A DNA stretch of 64,000 nt from JACPNO01 sp963825405 (GTDB taxonomy: Bacteria > Acidobacteriota > Terriglobia > Bryobacterales > Bryobacteraceae). The position numbers and the translations under genes are program-made. The notes under the pieces were generated by a model, which had not been told where the DNA came from, made no database searches, and saw nothing but the letters and a program-made list of their open reading frames with translations. Shown in pieces: positions 9,990-19,987 of the stretch. The DNA lies in contig CAWGTB010000006.1 of the NCBI GenBank assembly GCA_963825405.1, positions 186,001 through 250,000 on the forward strand. The letters are read 5' to 3'. The first letter of the stretch is position 1, and each line of letters begins with the position of its first letter.

Positions 9990-11216
9990 ATGAGCTGCAC
10001 AGCCACTTTACCGACAACCGAGATTATTGTGAAGCCTGGTTTCTGGGCCTCGATTGCCAACAAACTTTCCAGAGTCACGTCTTCCGGCGAATTCATTCCG
10101 GAAATCGACGGGCTGCGTTTTTTTGCCATATTGCCTGTGGTGATCCTGCACGCCACTTATCAGGCGGTGGCACACACCCACCCGGGAAAAGCTTACGACC
10201 CGCAGTGGGGCGAGCACTCCGCAAATACGCTGGTGCAGTTCTTCGCCACCGGGTGGATCGGCGTGCAGATTTTTTTTGTGATCAGCGGATTCATCCTTGG
10301 CTTGCCCTTTGCCCGTTACTATCTCAGCCAGGGTCCGCGGGTTTCGCTGCGCCGTTTCTATATGCGCAGGATCAAGCGAATCGAACCGCCTTATATCATC
10401 TGCCTGACCTTTGCCTGGCTGATCGGTCATAACCTGATGCGGAAGCTGCCCCATTACCTGGCGGGTTTGACGTATTCGCACCAGATCATTTATCACGCCA
10501 AGAATACGATCCTGGTTCCCGCCTGGTCGCTCGAAGTCGAGGTGTTCTTCTACCTTTTGACTCCATGCTTCTGTCTGGCATTCGCGCTCCGTCCGGCATG
10601 GCTACGCCGCGCGAGTTTCATGGCCTTCATTCTGGGCTACTCGCTGTGGGCCACGCACATACTGTCCGCGTATCGATCATTCGATTCCACGCTGCCGATG
10701 ATGCTGCAGTTCTTCGCGGCAGGAATGTTGTTGGCGGATCTTTACGTTTGCGATTGCTTCCCGCGCACCCGGCACGTGGCCTGGGATATTGGCGCATTGT
10801 TGGGCGCCGCGGGCCTGGTGTATGCCGCAGCGGGGAACGGGTGGCGATTCTATTGGCTTGCGCCGGTATTCATCATGCTCCTGTTCGCAGGCGCGTTCCA
10901 GGGGTCCCTGCTCAACCGCTTCGTGCGCCTGCGGCCGGTCACCATCATCGGCGGCATGTGCTATTCCATTTATCTCTGGCACACGGTGGCGTTGGACTTA
11001 AGCCGCGGCTTTGTGTCCCCACGAATCCCGCTCACTTGGCCGCTGGAGTACGCCGTTCTGGCAACGGTGGGGGCCGGCCTGCTGCTGGCATTGCTCACGG
11101 CCGCGCCCCTGTTTTACTTCATCGAGAAGCCGTTCATGAGCGGAGCGGGTTCGCGCGCGTTCGGAAAAGTGTGGCGTCGGGTTTCCACTCCCCGCACCGA
11201 GGCGAAGGTCGCCTAG
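9990..11216 (+). CDS. Acyltransferase family 3 membrane protein (OafA/YrhL type)
   Basis: A 408-residue polytopic protein of the acyltransferase-3 family, which transfers acyl groups to sugars of lipopolysaccharide, exopolysaccharide or peptidoglycan. Visible signatures: IPEIDGLRFFAILPVVILH near the N-terminus with the catalytic-type His, then GVQIFFVISGFILGLPFAR, RRFYMRRIKRIEPPY and PAWSLEVEVFFYLLTP. About ten hydrophobic segments follow, with YSIYLWH near the C-terminal helices. The acceptor is unknown. The stop overlaps the end of the convergent DUF1552 gene by four bases, leaving no room for a terminator. Confidence 0.88.
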   Translation: MSCTATLPTTEIIVKPGFWASIANKLSRVTSSGEFIPEIDGLRFFAILPVVILHATYQAVAHTHPGKAYDPQWGEHSANTLVQFFATGWIGVQIFFVISGFILGLPFARYYLSQGPRVSLRRFYMRRIKRIEPPYIICLTFAWLIGHNLMRKLPHYLAGLTYSHQIIYHAKNTILVPAWSLEVEVFFYLLTPCFCLAFALRPAWLRRASFMAFILGYSLWATHILSAYRSFDSTLPMMLQFFAAGMLLADLYVCDCFPRTRHVAWDIGALLGAAGLVYAAAGNGWRFYWLAPVFIMLLFAGAFQGSLLNRFVRLRPVTIIGGMCYSIYLWHTVALDLSRGFVSPRIPLTWPLEYAVLATVGAGLLLALLTAAPLFYFIEKPFMSGAGSRAFGKVWRRVSTPRTEAKVA

Positions 11217-12532
11217 ACTTCGTCGAGAGGCTGCGAAGCGTCGCCGAACTTCGGCATCCGGACCTGCATCTTGTCCATCATCGACAGATACAGCCGGCAC
11301 ATCTGGCGATCCGGTTTCTCGTTGTAAGTGAGCACCCGTCCGCCCTTGATCCGGCCACCGCCGCCGCCCAGCATCACCACGGGCAGCTGGCGCGCGTCGT
11401 GATTGCCGGTCAGCATGCTCGAGCAATACAGCATCATCGTGTTGTCGAGCAGCGTGCGCGGGCCTTCCTGAATCGCGTCGAGCTTGCGCGCGATGTAGGC
11501 GACCTGTTCCAGGAAGAACTGATTCACCTTGAGCCAGTCCGCCGTGTCGGTGTGGGAGAGCAGGTGGTGGATCATGTAATCCACGCCGAGATTCGGGAAA
11601 CGCAGCGAGCTGTGATCGTTGTTCAGCTTAAGCGTGGTGATGCGCGTGGTGTCGGTCTGGAAGCCCAGCACCAGAATGTCGCACATGAGGCGCATGTGCT
11701 CGGCGATGTCCTGCGGGATGCCATCGGCGGGGCGGGCGACATTGGGCTTGGCGAGCGTCGGCCGCCAGCCCTGCAACTCGCCTTTCTTGCCGGCGTTCGC
11801 GATTCGCTGTTCCACGTCGCGGACCGATTCCAGATATTCGTCGAGCTTGTGCTGGTCGCTCGAACTGATGCCGCTACGCAAGCTGCCGGCGTCGGCCAGC
11901 ACGGCGTCGAGTACGCTCTTGTCGCCCTTGCTAGCTTCGTCCTTGAAAAGCCGGTCAAACGCCAGGGCCGGATAAATTTCGAGCGGCGTCGGCGTGGTCG
12001 GCGAGCTCCAGGAAATGTGCGAGCTGTACAGCATCGAATAATTCTTGTGGACCGACGGATTCGATTTCTCGCAGCCCAGCACCAGGCTCGGCACCTTGGT
12101 CGAGCTGCCGTAACGCTGTGCCAGAATCTGGTCGATGCTGGTGCCCGAGCGAATCTCGCCGCCCGAAGCCAGCGGCGCGCCCGACAGCAGATTGCCGGTC
12201 TGCGAGCTGTGAATGTTCCCCTTTTGCGCTTCCTCGTTGTAGAGGCCGTTGATCGAACAGCATCTTTTCGCGGAAGTCGGTGAGCGGCGCGAGCACCTTG
12301 CCCAAGCTCCATCTGCTTGCCTTCGCCCTTGGCCCACCATTCCTTGCTGTGAAAGCCATTGCCGGAGAACAGGACCGCCAGGCGCACCGGAGCTTCGCTC
12401 GCCAGCTTCCGTACGGCCCGGCACATCGCCCCACACAGGCAGCGATTCCAGCCACGGCAGCGCCATGGTGACGCCGAGGCCGCGCAGCATCAGGCGGCGT
12501 GAAAATTGATGACTACTCATGTTCCTGTTCAT
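11213..12532 (-). CDS. DUF1552 Tat-exported protein (three compensating frameshifts)
   Basis: Starts MNRNMSSHQFSRRLMLRGLG, a twin-arginine signal. DUF1552 proteins are found beside DUF1592/PSCyt cytochrome proteins in Acidobacteria, Planctomycetes and Verrucomicrobia and have no established biochemical role. The frame stays open for 439 residues, but residues about 37-95 are nonsense in that frame. In other frames the same DNA reads KLASEAPVRLAVLFSGNGF, HSKEWWAKGEGKQMELG and KVLAPLTDFREKMLF, which belong here. Breaks are near 12420, 12300 and 12245 and sum to zero. The rest (MMLYCSSMLTGNHDARQLP and TADWLKVNQFFLEQ) is intact. It is expected to work with the overlapping DUF1592 product. Confidence 0.85.
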   Translation of the reverse strand: MNRNMSSHQFSRRLMLRGLGVTMALPWLESLPVWGDVPGRTEAGERSSGAPGGPVLRQWLSQQGMVGQGRRQADGAWARCSRRSPTSAKRCCSINGLYNEEAQKGNIHSSQTGNLLSGAPLASGGEIRSGTSIDQILAQRYGSSTKVPSLVLGCEKSNPSVHKNYSMLYSSHISWSSPTTPTPLEIYPALAFDRLFKDEASKGDKSVLDAVLADAGSLRSGISSSDQHKLDEYLESVRDVEQRIANAGKKGELQGWRPTLAKPNVARPADGIPQDIAEHMRLMCDILVLGFQTDTTRITTLKLNNDHSSLRFPNLGVDYMIHHLLSHTDTADWLKVNQFFLEQVAYIARKLDAIQEGPRTLLDNTMMLYCSSMLTGNHDARQLPVVMLGGGGGRIKGGRVLTYNEKPDRQMCRLYLSMMDKMQVRMPKFGDASQPLDEV

Positions 12533-15500
12533 AGTCGCGTCCTCTAATTTCCCGGAATTGGGAGCTAGTCACAATCATTTCAAGGGCCGTACCTACATGA
12601 TACCCGCTTGCGGCCAGCTTAGTCTGGATGTCGTCGAGAAGGGGTTCGTCGGAGAGCTGCACGGCGCGCCCCAGCGAGTAGCCCAAAAGCTTCTTGCAGA
12701 ACTGCCTTACGAACGCATCGCGGCGGTCTGTAAGCAGATACTTTGCGCAGCCCTTCGAAGCCGTTCAGGTCAGCTCCATCCTTATTCTTGGCGCGGTCAT
12801 TGATCGGGCGGTTGCCCAGATCCTTTGTCGCGATAGCGGCCAATCGCGTCAAAACGTTCGAGCGCGTATCCGTAGGGATCCAGGCGGGCGTGACAGCCCG
12901 AGCAGCGGCGGTCCGATGTGTGTTTTTCGGTAAGCTCCCGCATGGTCAGGGTTTCGGTGGCTTCGTCGGCGGGAAGCTGCGGGACATCTTTCGGAGGCCG
13001 GGGCACTTTCTCGCCCAGGAGTACTTCGGTGATAAAGTCACCGCGCAGAATCGGGCTGGTGCGCGATGCTCCCGCTTCTTTGGAGAGCACCGACGCCTCT
13101 CCCAGAATGCCGCCGCGCGAATATTGCTTGATGCCTTCGACGCGCCGCCATTCCGGGCCTGTGACGCCGGGAATTCCATAATGCTTGGCCAGCGCCTCGT
13201 TCAGGAATGTGTAATCGGCATCTATCAGGTTGAGCACGGAGCCGTTGTTGGTGAACAAGTCGGTAAAGAAACGGATCGTCTCCTCGTACATGTCGCCGCG
13301 CAAATCGCGAAACGTGGGAAAGTGGCGCTCGCTCTTTTCATCGAGCGATTCGAACCCGGTGAGATGCAGCCAGGCGCCGCCAAATTCGGTGCCCATGCGG
13401 CTCACTCGTGCATCGCGCAGCATGCGGCGCATCTGGGCTTGCAGGACGGCCGGGCTATGCAATTTTCCGGAAGCCGCGGCATCCCGCAACTCCGCGTCGG
13501 GCATCGACGACCACAGGAAATAACTCAAACGGTCCGCGAGGTCATAATCGCTGACCGGCGCTGCCTGCTTGCCGGGCGCGACGTTTTCGGTGCGATAGAG
13601 GAACGCCGGCGCCACCAGGACGCGGGCCAGCATCAGCCGGATGGCATCGTCATGAGGCACTTCCTGAGCGCGAAGCTGGCTATAGAGGCTGCGTAGCTGG
13701 GTCTTTTCTGTCTCCGTCAAAGGCCGCCGGTAGGCGCGATCGGCAAAATCGAGGACCGCTTTGATATGGGCCGGCTCGGTCTCAATGAGACGCTGGCGAA
13801 ACGCCGCCGCCCCTGCTTTTATGGGCTCGCGCAGCGGTTCAAACTTAGACGGGTCGGCGTCCTGAGTGGCGAACTGCCAAAGCATTTCGAACGCGTCCAC
13901 CAGCGTCAGCGCATCGCGGCTGACATAGTGCAGCTCATCCCACATCCGGTCCAGCTTGGCTTTCTGTTTGTCGTTAAGAATCAGCCGCGAGAGGTGATCG
14001 TCTTCGCGATGAAACAATGTAAGTGTCACGACTTCATCCACTGGCACGATCTTCGTGTAGCAAAGCGCCGCGGGAAACGCCTGGCGAAATTCTTCGAATG
14101 CTGCTTCGACGCGCTTACGTGCGGCGCTGGTCGGGTTCACCACCACCGGCATGGCGTAGGATACAACCTGATTGTTCGAACTCCATGTTCCCTTGGCATC
14201 GCCCACCGTGGTGCCCATCGCCAGTAAACCGGATCGCGGCTCGGGCTTCGTGGTGAGCACTTCGAGTTGGATGCTGCCTTCCATGCCAGTCTTCTTGTCG
14301 AGCGCGCCGGTGGTTACAAATTCGCTGTTGGCCACCAGGTCGGCCGGCAGGCGCACAGACAGGATCGATGGTGCCCGCACGCAAAGGCTGGCGGAGTGGA
14401 TCGGAGTTCCGTTGGGATGCTTGCCGAATAGTGCTGGGTCGAGTCCCCATTCACTTTGCGGGGAAGATTTCGGCGTCGTTCTAGTGGTGCCAGCGAACAG
14501 CGGTCCGGCAAGCGATGTCAGTTGACGATACAGAGCCGCATCCGGGCTGGCCCCTGTGGGAGGGGGTGCGGCCAGAAGCTTTTGCAGCTCATCGGCGAGT
14601 TTCCTTCTCTCCTCGGATTGCTCAGCCGCCTGCCATCGTGCCAGCAGCGATCCGCCGGGCAGCACCGAATCGTTGCTCGCGCCCGTTATGGGCTCGGTAT
14701 AGAAACTCCAGATTCCCTCGCGACCAGCCTTGTCCGCATGCGGATTGGCCGCCAGCACGCTGCCGGAAACATCTTCGGCCAGCGACCACTGATCGGTTGT
14801 GCCGACACTGGCGAGATGCAGATTCACTTCGGTAAGATTGCACGCCTGATTTCCCTCGCGCGCTCCAATCAGCACGGAGACGAGATCGCCCGGCTGCACG
14901 CGCACATGCTCGAATGGCCCGAACGGCACCAGCTTTCCGTTGCGGGATTCGCCTTCCGCGAGCCGCTGCCGGGTTCTTCCGCGCCGCAGTTCGAGCGACC
15001 AGGTGACACCGGTGCCGCACTCGGGATTAATGCGCGTGAGCGATCCTTCTACCTTCAACGTTGCCGCGACGGGGCTGCGCCAGCCGGCGGCGGTGATCAG
15101 AGTCGTCGACGGATGCAGAGCCACGCTATGCGCCTTCATGTTTGCAGGCACGCGCACGGCCTGGTCAGAGGAATTGGCGATCAGCATGGGCGTCTCCGGA
15201 GAGCCCCATCCCTGCACAAAATCGAAGGTGGCCGTTTTCTCAATCTTCTTGGTAAGCAGATCCAGCTTGAAATCGGTGGACGTATTCACGCCGAGAAAAT
15301 CGAACCACGCATCCAGGGCTTCGCGATCGATACCAAACCGGCCGGCCAGCGCGGCGCGATCGGCACCACCTTCAGAGGCCGCCTGGAGCGATTTCGCCGT
15401 CGCCCCCAGAACGAGCGCGCGCCGTTCACTCAATGCGCCGATAAACGCGCGCAAATCGCGCAACAGTACCGGTGGGCGTCCGGCGATGGCGAGCTTCGGT

Positions 15501-16684
15501 TCGCGCCACTCGACGAAGTCCCCAGCCTGGCCGTCTCCGGCATCGTGCGCGGTGAGATAGACGGTGACATCGTTGCCGTCGGCCGGAGCCGCCAGTTTGA
15601 CACGGAACTCCTGTTCATCGACTACCGGATCGACCGGCTCCATCCACGCCTTAGGGCCGCCCTCTTTGCCGATGTGACCCACGCTGCTGAATTTCCACAG
15701 CGTGCTCTGCCAGCGCGCAATTTCATTCACCATGGCGTCGACGTCGCCCGGCTTTGCCGTGCGCCACTGAGCGCGCAGGCCGTCGAGCAATGGGGAAGGA
15801 TGCGTGCTCTTCAAAAGATTCAAGAGCGTCCCCAGATATTTCGGGCTCAAGCCGTTCTGCTTCGCCACGCTTTCGACCGTCGCTGTTCCACCGGTCGTGC
15901 GCAGCGCCAGCGAGGCAGTTAGATATTTCCGCACGGGCAGGCTTCCGCCTCGATTCTTGTCGAGCGCCATACCCTGCTGCATGACCGTATCCGAGCCGCC
16001 GGCTTCGGTGAATTTTGCGTAGAAGGCGCGAATCTCGGCCAGCAGCGCGTCGGTGTAATCGCGGCGGGAGGCGCCCGGCGAAAAGGCAATGCCGTCGGGG
16101 AGCAACACAGCGTGGCTGGCAATGACTTTGCCCGCATCCAGATATTTGGTGACCAGCGACGGCGACATCGCCAGCGCATTGCCCGTGTTGGTGAACCCTT
16201 CGCCCGCCGCTCCATCCACGGGAAATTCTTTGGCAGGTTCGAGCGTCGCGACGCCCGTCAAATCGCGAATGGTAAACGTGTACTCGGCGTTGTTGAGGCG
16301 GCGCAAAACCACTGGCCCCGGATCGCCGGCGTGGGCGCGCGCTGCTACTTTCAAAGCACCATTCGCCCAGGCGAGCAATTGACCGCGCTGGTCAGGAGTG
16401 GGCTGCGGCATCCCCTTGGGCGGCATGGATTCCACCGTGAGCTGTTCGACCACTTTCTGCCACACGCGAGGATCTTGCAGCACATCTTTATAAGATGCAA
16501 AATGCTCCAGGTTCACATCGCCGGTATGTTTATCCGCCGAATGGCAGGCCAGGCAGTACTGGCTAAGCATCGGCTTGATCTCGCCGGTGAACGAAGCTTC
16601 GGGGGAGGGAACTGGCGGGGCAGCAATCGCCCGGGCAAGGAACGCAAGGAGGCAGAGTCGGGAAGGGTGAACGAGCCTGGGCAC
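12513..16684 (-). CDS. DUF1592/PSCyt1 c-type cytochrome domain protein (3' end frameshifted)
   Basis: A giant secreted protein of about 1,390 residues. After a signal peptide, an N-terminal planctomycete-type cytochrome c domain holds QYCLACHSADKHTGDV, the heme-binding CxxCH. The usual DUF1587, DUF1595, DUF1592, DUF1588 and DUF1585 regions follow, with LSYFLWSSMPDAELRDAAA and a second CxxCH in DRRCSGCHARLDPYGYALE. The uninterrupted frame stops at 12797. Two one-base shifts (near 12805 and 12740) restore DLGNRPINDRAKNKDGADL and KKLLGYSLGRAVQLSDEPLL, ending at 12513 and overlapping the DUF1552 start by 20 bases. The GTG start at 16684 is tentative. Family role: unknown, probably periplasmic redox chemistry. 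Confidence 0.85.
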
Positions 16685-16740
16685 CCTTCTAGTTTATTTC
16701 ATTCCAGCCCCTCCGGTTGGTTAAGATCGAGACTAACGCT

Positions 16741-18093
16741 ATGAGCTGGGGTTATCTGGAAGACGCAAGTGGGGCCAAGGGCCATGCGGACCGAATCTGC
16801 ATTCCGCAAGACGAAGCTGAATTGCTGGAACAGTTGCGCGAGGCCGCGGGCGCGCATGTGCCGGTTACGATCGCCGGGGGCGGCAGCGGTCTCACTGCAG
16901 GGAGGGTCCCATACGGCGGCTGGCTGATTTCGATGGAGAAATTCCGCCGGCTGGACGTCGAAGCCGCCAAAGCGACGGTCGGCGCGGGCGTCACGCTGCA
17001 TGAACTGCATGCCGCAGCGAAAACTACGGGCCAATTCTACCCGCCTGATCCCACGGAAACCATGGCGTTCATGGGCGGGACCATCGCCAACAATTCCAGC
17101 GGCTCGCGCAGCTTTATGTATGGCGCCACGCGACGGTGGATCGAACGCCTGCGGATTGCTCTTCCGAGTGGCGAGGTCCTGGATTTCAAGCGCGGCGACA
17201 AAATCGATTTCGATGTGCCCGTAATTCCGCAGCCCGCGGCCAAGAAGCATTCGGCCGGCTACCCGCTGCGTCCGGGAATGGACTGGATCGATTTGTTCGT
17301 GGGCTGCGAAGGCACGCTCGGAGTGGTCATTGAAGCGGACGTACGCCTGCTGCCGATCCCTAAGTCGCTGCTGAACGGCATCATTTTCTTTCCTACTGAC
17401 GAGGCCGGCTTGCGGGCGCTGGAATCCTGGCGCAGCGTTCCCGGCCTGCGCATGCTCGAATGGGTGGACGACGCCGCGCTGCGCATGATCGAGCGGCGCT
17501 ATCCGGATGTGCCCGCCGCGGCCAAAGCTGCTCTCATCATTGAGCAGATCGCTGACGAGGGTTCCGTGGATGCCTGGGTCGTTCGTCTCGCCGAAACCGG
17601 CGCGTTTGAAGAAAAGAGCTGGTTCGGGTTGACCGACGCCGACCGCGAGCGCTTTCGCAAGTTCCGTCACGCGCTGCCGGAAACCTCGCTCGAAATCTCG
17701 CAGCGCAACGGCTTCCCGTCGCTGGGCACGGATTTTTCAGTGCCGGTCGATAAGCACCGCGAGATGCTGGCCTTCTATCGCGAGAGGATGGAGCGCATCA
17801 TGCAGGGGCACTATTGCATCTTCGGCCACGCCGGCGATGGCCACCCGCACGTGAATATGCTGCCCACCACGCAGGCCGAATTCGACGCCGGAACCGAGGC
17901 ACTACCGGTGTTTGCGCGGCAGTCCGTGAAGCTGGGCGGGTCGGTGGCGGCTGAACATGGGCTTGGCAAGCGCAAGGCGAAGTTCCTGCCCATTCAGTAT
18001 TCGGCGGAACACATCGACGCGATGAAGGCCGTGAAGCGCCGCTTCGATCCGGAATGGCGCCTCGGCCGCGGGACGTTGTTCGAACAGCAGTAG
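16741..18093 (+). CDS. FAD-binding oxidase, GlcD/D-lactate dehydrogenase family
   Basis: A 450-residue flavoprotein of the FAD_binding_4 and FAD-oxidase_C families. Visible motifs: TIAGGGSGLTAGRVP (FAD pyrophosphate region), MGGTIANNSSGSRSFMYG, FVGCEGTLGVVIEADVRL, the C-terminal FGHAGDGHPHVN with substrate/metal histidines, and AAEHGLGKRKAKFLP. This family oxidises 2-hydroxy acids such as glycolate or D-lactate. ATG at 16741 (MSWGYLED) is preferred over an upstream TTG at 16717. No GlcE or GlcF genes adjoin, so it may act alone, as D-lactate dehydrogenases of this type do. Its 5' end is divergent from the DUF1592 gene. Confidence 0.88.
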   Translation: MSWGYLEDASGAKGHADRICIPQDEAELLEQLREAAGAHVPVTIAGGGSGLTAGRVPYGGWLISMEKFRRLDVEAAKATVGAGVTLHELHAAAKTTGQFYPPDPTETMAFMGGTIANNSSGSRSFMYGATRRWIERLRIALPSGEVLDFKRGDKIDFDVPVIPQPAAKKHSAGYPLRPGMDWIDLFVGCEGTLGVVIEADVRLLPIPKSLLNGIIFFPTDEAGLRALESWRSVPGLRMLEWVDDAALRMIERRYPDVPAAAKAALIIEQIADEGSVDAWVVRLAETGAFEEKSWFGLTDADRERFRKFRHALPETSLEISQRNGFPSLGTDFSVPVDKHREMLAFYRERMERIMQGHYCIFGHAGDGHPHVNMLPTTQAEFDAGTEALPVFARQSVKLGGSVAAEHGLGKRKAKFLPIQYSAEHIDAMKAVKRRFDPEWRLGRGTLFEQQ

Positions 18094-18108
18094 CTATATA
18101 ATCTGTTC

Positions 18109-18822
18109 ATGAGACGTCGTGATCTGTGGGCTTTGGGCCTCGCCGCCCTTGAAGTTGAAGGCGCTGAAGGCCAGGAGACCGCGCAGTCGCTCTACATTCC
18201 GAAGCCGCAGTTGGTAGAAGATCGCAAATTTCTCCACGACTTCATGGACGAATTCCCGTTTGCCGATCTTGTCACCTCGTCGTCCGGGATTCGGATTACC
18301 CACATCCCGGTGATCCTGGACCGGTCCGTCGGCCGCTACGGTTCGATTTTTGGCCACGTATCGCGGCAAAATCCGCAATGGAAAACTTTTGGCGACGACC
18401 ATAACGCGGTGATCGTTTTTCACGGCCCACATTCTTACATCTCGCCGACCTGGTATGCCAACAAGCAGGCCGTGCCCACGTGGAACTTCGCCGTCGTGCA
18501 CGCCTCCGGAAAACCGAAGCCCATCGACGACGATCATGCCAAACATGATCTGTTGGCCAAACTCATCGACAAGTTCGAATACAACAAGTCGGAATACGAT
18601 TTCGCCAAGCTTCCCGACAGTTACACCAACAGCATGATTCCCAACATCGTCTGGTTTCAGATGGAGGTGGAATTGATAGAGGGCAAATTCAAACTCGGCC
18701 ACGATCGCAGCGAGGCGGACAGGCAAGGCATCCTGAAAGGCTTGGAAACAGCCAAGAAGGAAGCTTCCATTCACGATCTCACGGCCAGCTTCTACCGCCG
18801 CATGAGCAAGCCGTCCGCTTAA
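18109..18822 (+). CDS. PaiB-like FMN-binding negative regulator family protein
   Basis: A 237-residue protein matching the FMN_bind_2 (PaiB) family. Evidence is LYIPKPQLVEDRKFLHDFM near the start, FADLVTSSSGIRITHIPVIL, then GSIFGHVSRQNPQWKTF and VIVFHGPHSYISPTWYA, and finally PTWNFAVVHASGKPK. In Bacillus PaiB represses protease and sporulation genes; in most bacteria the role is only an FMN-binding split barrel. It starts 15 bases after the oxidase gene and is followed eight bases later by the serine hydrolase gene, so the three may form one transcript. Confidence 0.85.
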   Translation: MRRRDLWALGLAALEVEGAEGQETAQSLYIPKPQLVEDRKFLHDFMDEFPFADLVTSSSGIRITHIPVILDRSVGRYGSIFGHVSRQNPQWKTFGDDHNAVIVFHGPHSYISPTWYANKQAVPTWNFAVVHASGKPKPIDDDHAKHDLLAKLIDKFEYNKSEYDFAKLPDSYTNSMIPNIVWFQMEVELIEGKFKLGHDRSEADRQGILKGLETAKKEASIHDLTASFYRRMSKPSA

Positions 18823-18830
18823 GGGTCGCA

Positions 18831-19979
18831 GTGCTAAGCCGACGGTCCTTACTCGCCATACTCCTGCTTTGGGCCGCGCTGGTTTACGCGCAGCCAAAAC
18901 GTAGCGCCTATTTTCCTCCCGCCGCCGCGTGGCAACACAAAGCGCCTGCCGAAGTTGGCATGGACGCCGCAAAACTGAAAGAAGCCGTCGCATGGGCCGA
19001 GGCTCATGGCGCGGCGTGGGACTTCGCCAAAGATCAGGTGCGTGTTTTCGGCAAGGTGCTGGGCGCGCTGCCTGCGCAACGTGCGGCAACCAACGGCGTC
19101 ATTCTGCGTCACGGCTATATTGTGGCCGAATTTGGCGATACGAAGACGAATGATCCGGTATACAGCGTCGCCAAGAGCTTCCTTTCGACCACCGCGTCCA
19201 TCGCATTCGCTCAGGGACTGATCCGCAGCATCGATGACCGGGTGGCCGATTACGTCCACGATGGCGGCTACGATTCGCCGCACAACGCACGCATCACTTG
19301 GCGAAACCACTTGCAGCAGGAGAGCGAGTGGGAAGGCGAGATGTGGGGCAAGAACAGCAACTTTCTCGGCCTGGAAGAGTTCGGCGGCGGCCAGATGAAG
19401 CCGCGCGAGATCCACGATCCAGGAACGTATTACGAGTACAACGATGTGCGCATCAACCGCTTGGCGCTTTCGCTCGCGCGAGTTTTCGGCAAAGGGCTGC
19501 CGGAAGTGCTGAAGCAAAACATCATGGACCCAATCGGTGCCTCAAACGAGTGGAAGTGGCAGGGGTACGGGGCGAAGTCGACAGTAGAGATAAACGGGAA
19601 GCCGGTGGAATCGGTGAGCGGCGGCACCCGCTGGGGCGGCGGGCTGTGGATCAATTCCCAGGATCTGGCGCGCTTCGGCCTGCTGATTCTCAATCGAGGC
19701 AATTGGGGCGGCAAGCAGTTGGTCTCGGAAGAATGGATCAAGGAAGCCACCACGCCCTCCGCGCACGGCCCGGATTATGGATATCTATGGTGGCTGAACA
19801 CCCGGCAGAAGCAGTGGCCTAGCGGTCCGGCGTCGACCTTTGCTGCTGTCGGCAACGGCGGCAACATCATTTGGATCGATCCTGAACACGACCTGGTTCT
19901 GGTTTGGCACTGGCACGAGCCGGGCAAAGCCGTCGACGGCATGATTCAGTTACTCGTGGCGGCGGCCGCGGGGAGCTAG
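18831..19979 (+). CDS. Secreted serine hydrolase, beta-lactamase class C family
   Basis: A 382-residue protein with a signal peptide (LLAILLLWAALVYAQ). The active-site tetrad SxxK is visible as YSVAKS (Ser112, Lys115). The second motif appears as YYEYNDVRIN and the third region as AAVGNGGNIIW. GGTRWGGGLWINSQDLARFG is typical of 6-aminohexanoate-dimer-hydrolase/EstB-like members. These enzymes hydrolyse esters, amides or D-peptides; true beta-lactam resistance is not implied. GTG at 18831 is used as start, eight bases after the PaiB-like gene. Confidence 0.85.
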   Translation: MLSRRSLLAILLLWAALVYAQPKRSAYFPPAAAWQHKAPAEVGMDAAKLKEAVAWAEAHGAAWDFAKDQVRVFGKVLGALPAQRAATNGVILRHGYIVAEFGDTKTNDPVYSVAKSFLSTTASIAFAQGLIRSIDDRVADYVHDGGYDSPHNARITWRNHLQQESEWEGEMWGKNSNFLGLEEFGGGQMKPREIHDPGTYYEYNDVRINRLALSLARVFGKGLPEVLKQNIMDPIGASNEWKWQGYGAKSTVEINGKPVESVSGGTRWGGGLWINSQDLARFGLLILNRGNWGGKQLVSEEWIKEATTPSAHGPDYGYLWWLNTRQKQWPSGPASTFAAVGNGGNIIWIDPEHDLVLVWHWHEPGKAVDGMIQLLVAAAAGS

Positions 19980-19987
19980 AGGTTTCA

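Noticed and set aside
10565..12283. 572-residue plus-strand open frame spanning acyltransferase and DUF1552
   Set aside because: Out of frame with the acyltransferase and antisense to DUF1552; no motifs.
12743..13696. 317-residue plus-strand frame
   Set aside because: Antisense to the DUF1592 protein; no motif.
14456..15922. Long plus-strand open frame (about 488 residues) opposite the DUF1592 gene
   Set aside because: It is antisense to a clear cytochrome-domain protein, has no recognisable motifs and biased composition; an effect of high GC content.
18831..19979. Beta-lactam resistance gene
   Set aside because: The SxxK fold is shared by many esterases and peptidases; nothing specific for beta-lactams is visible.
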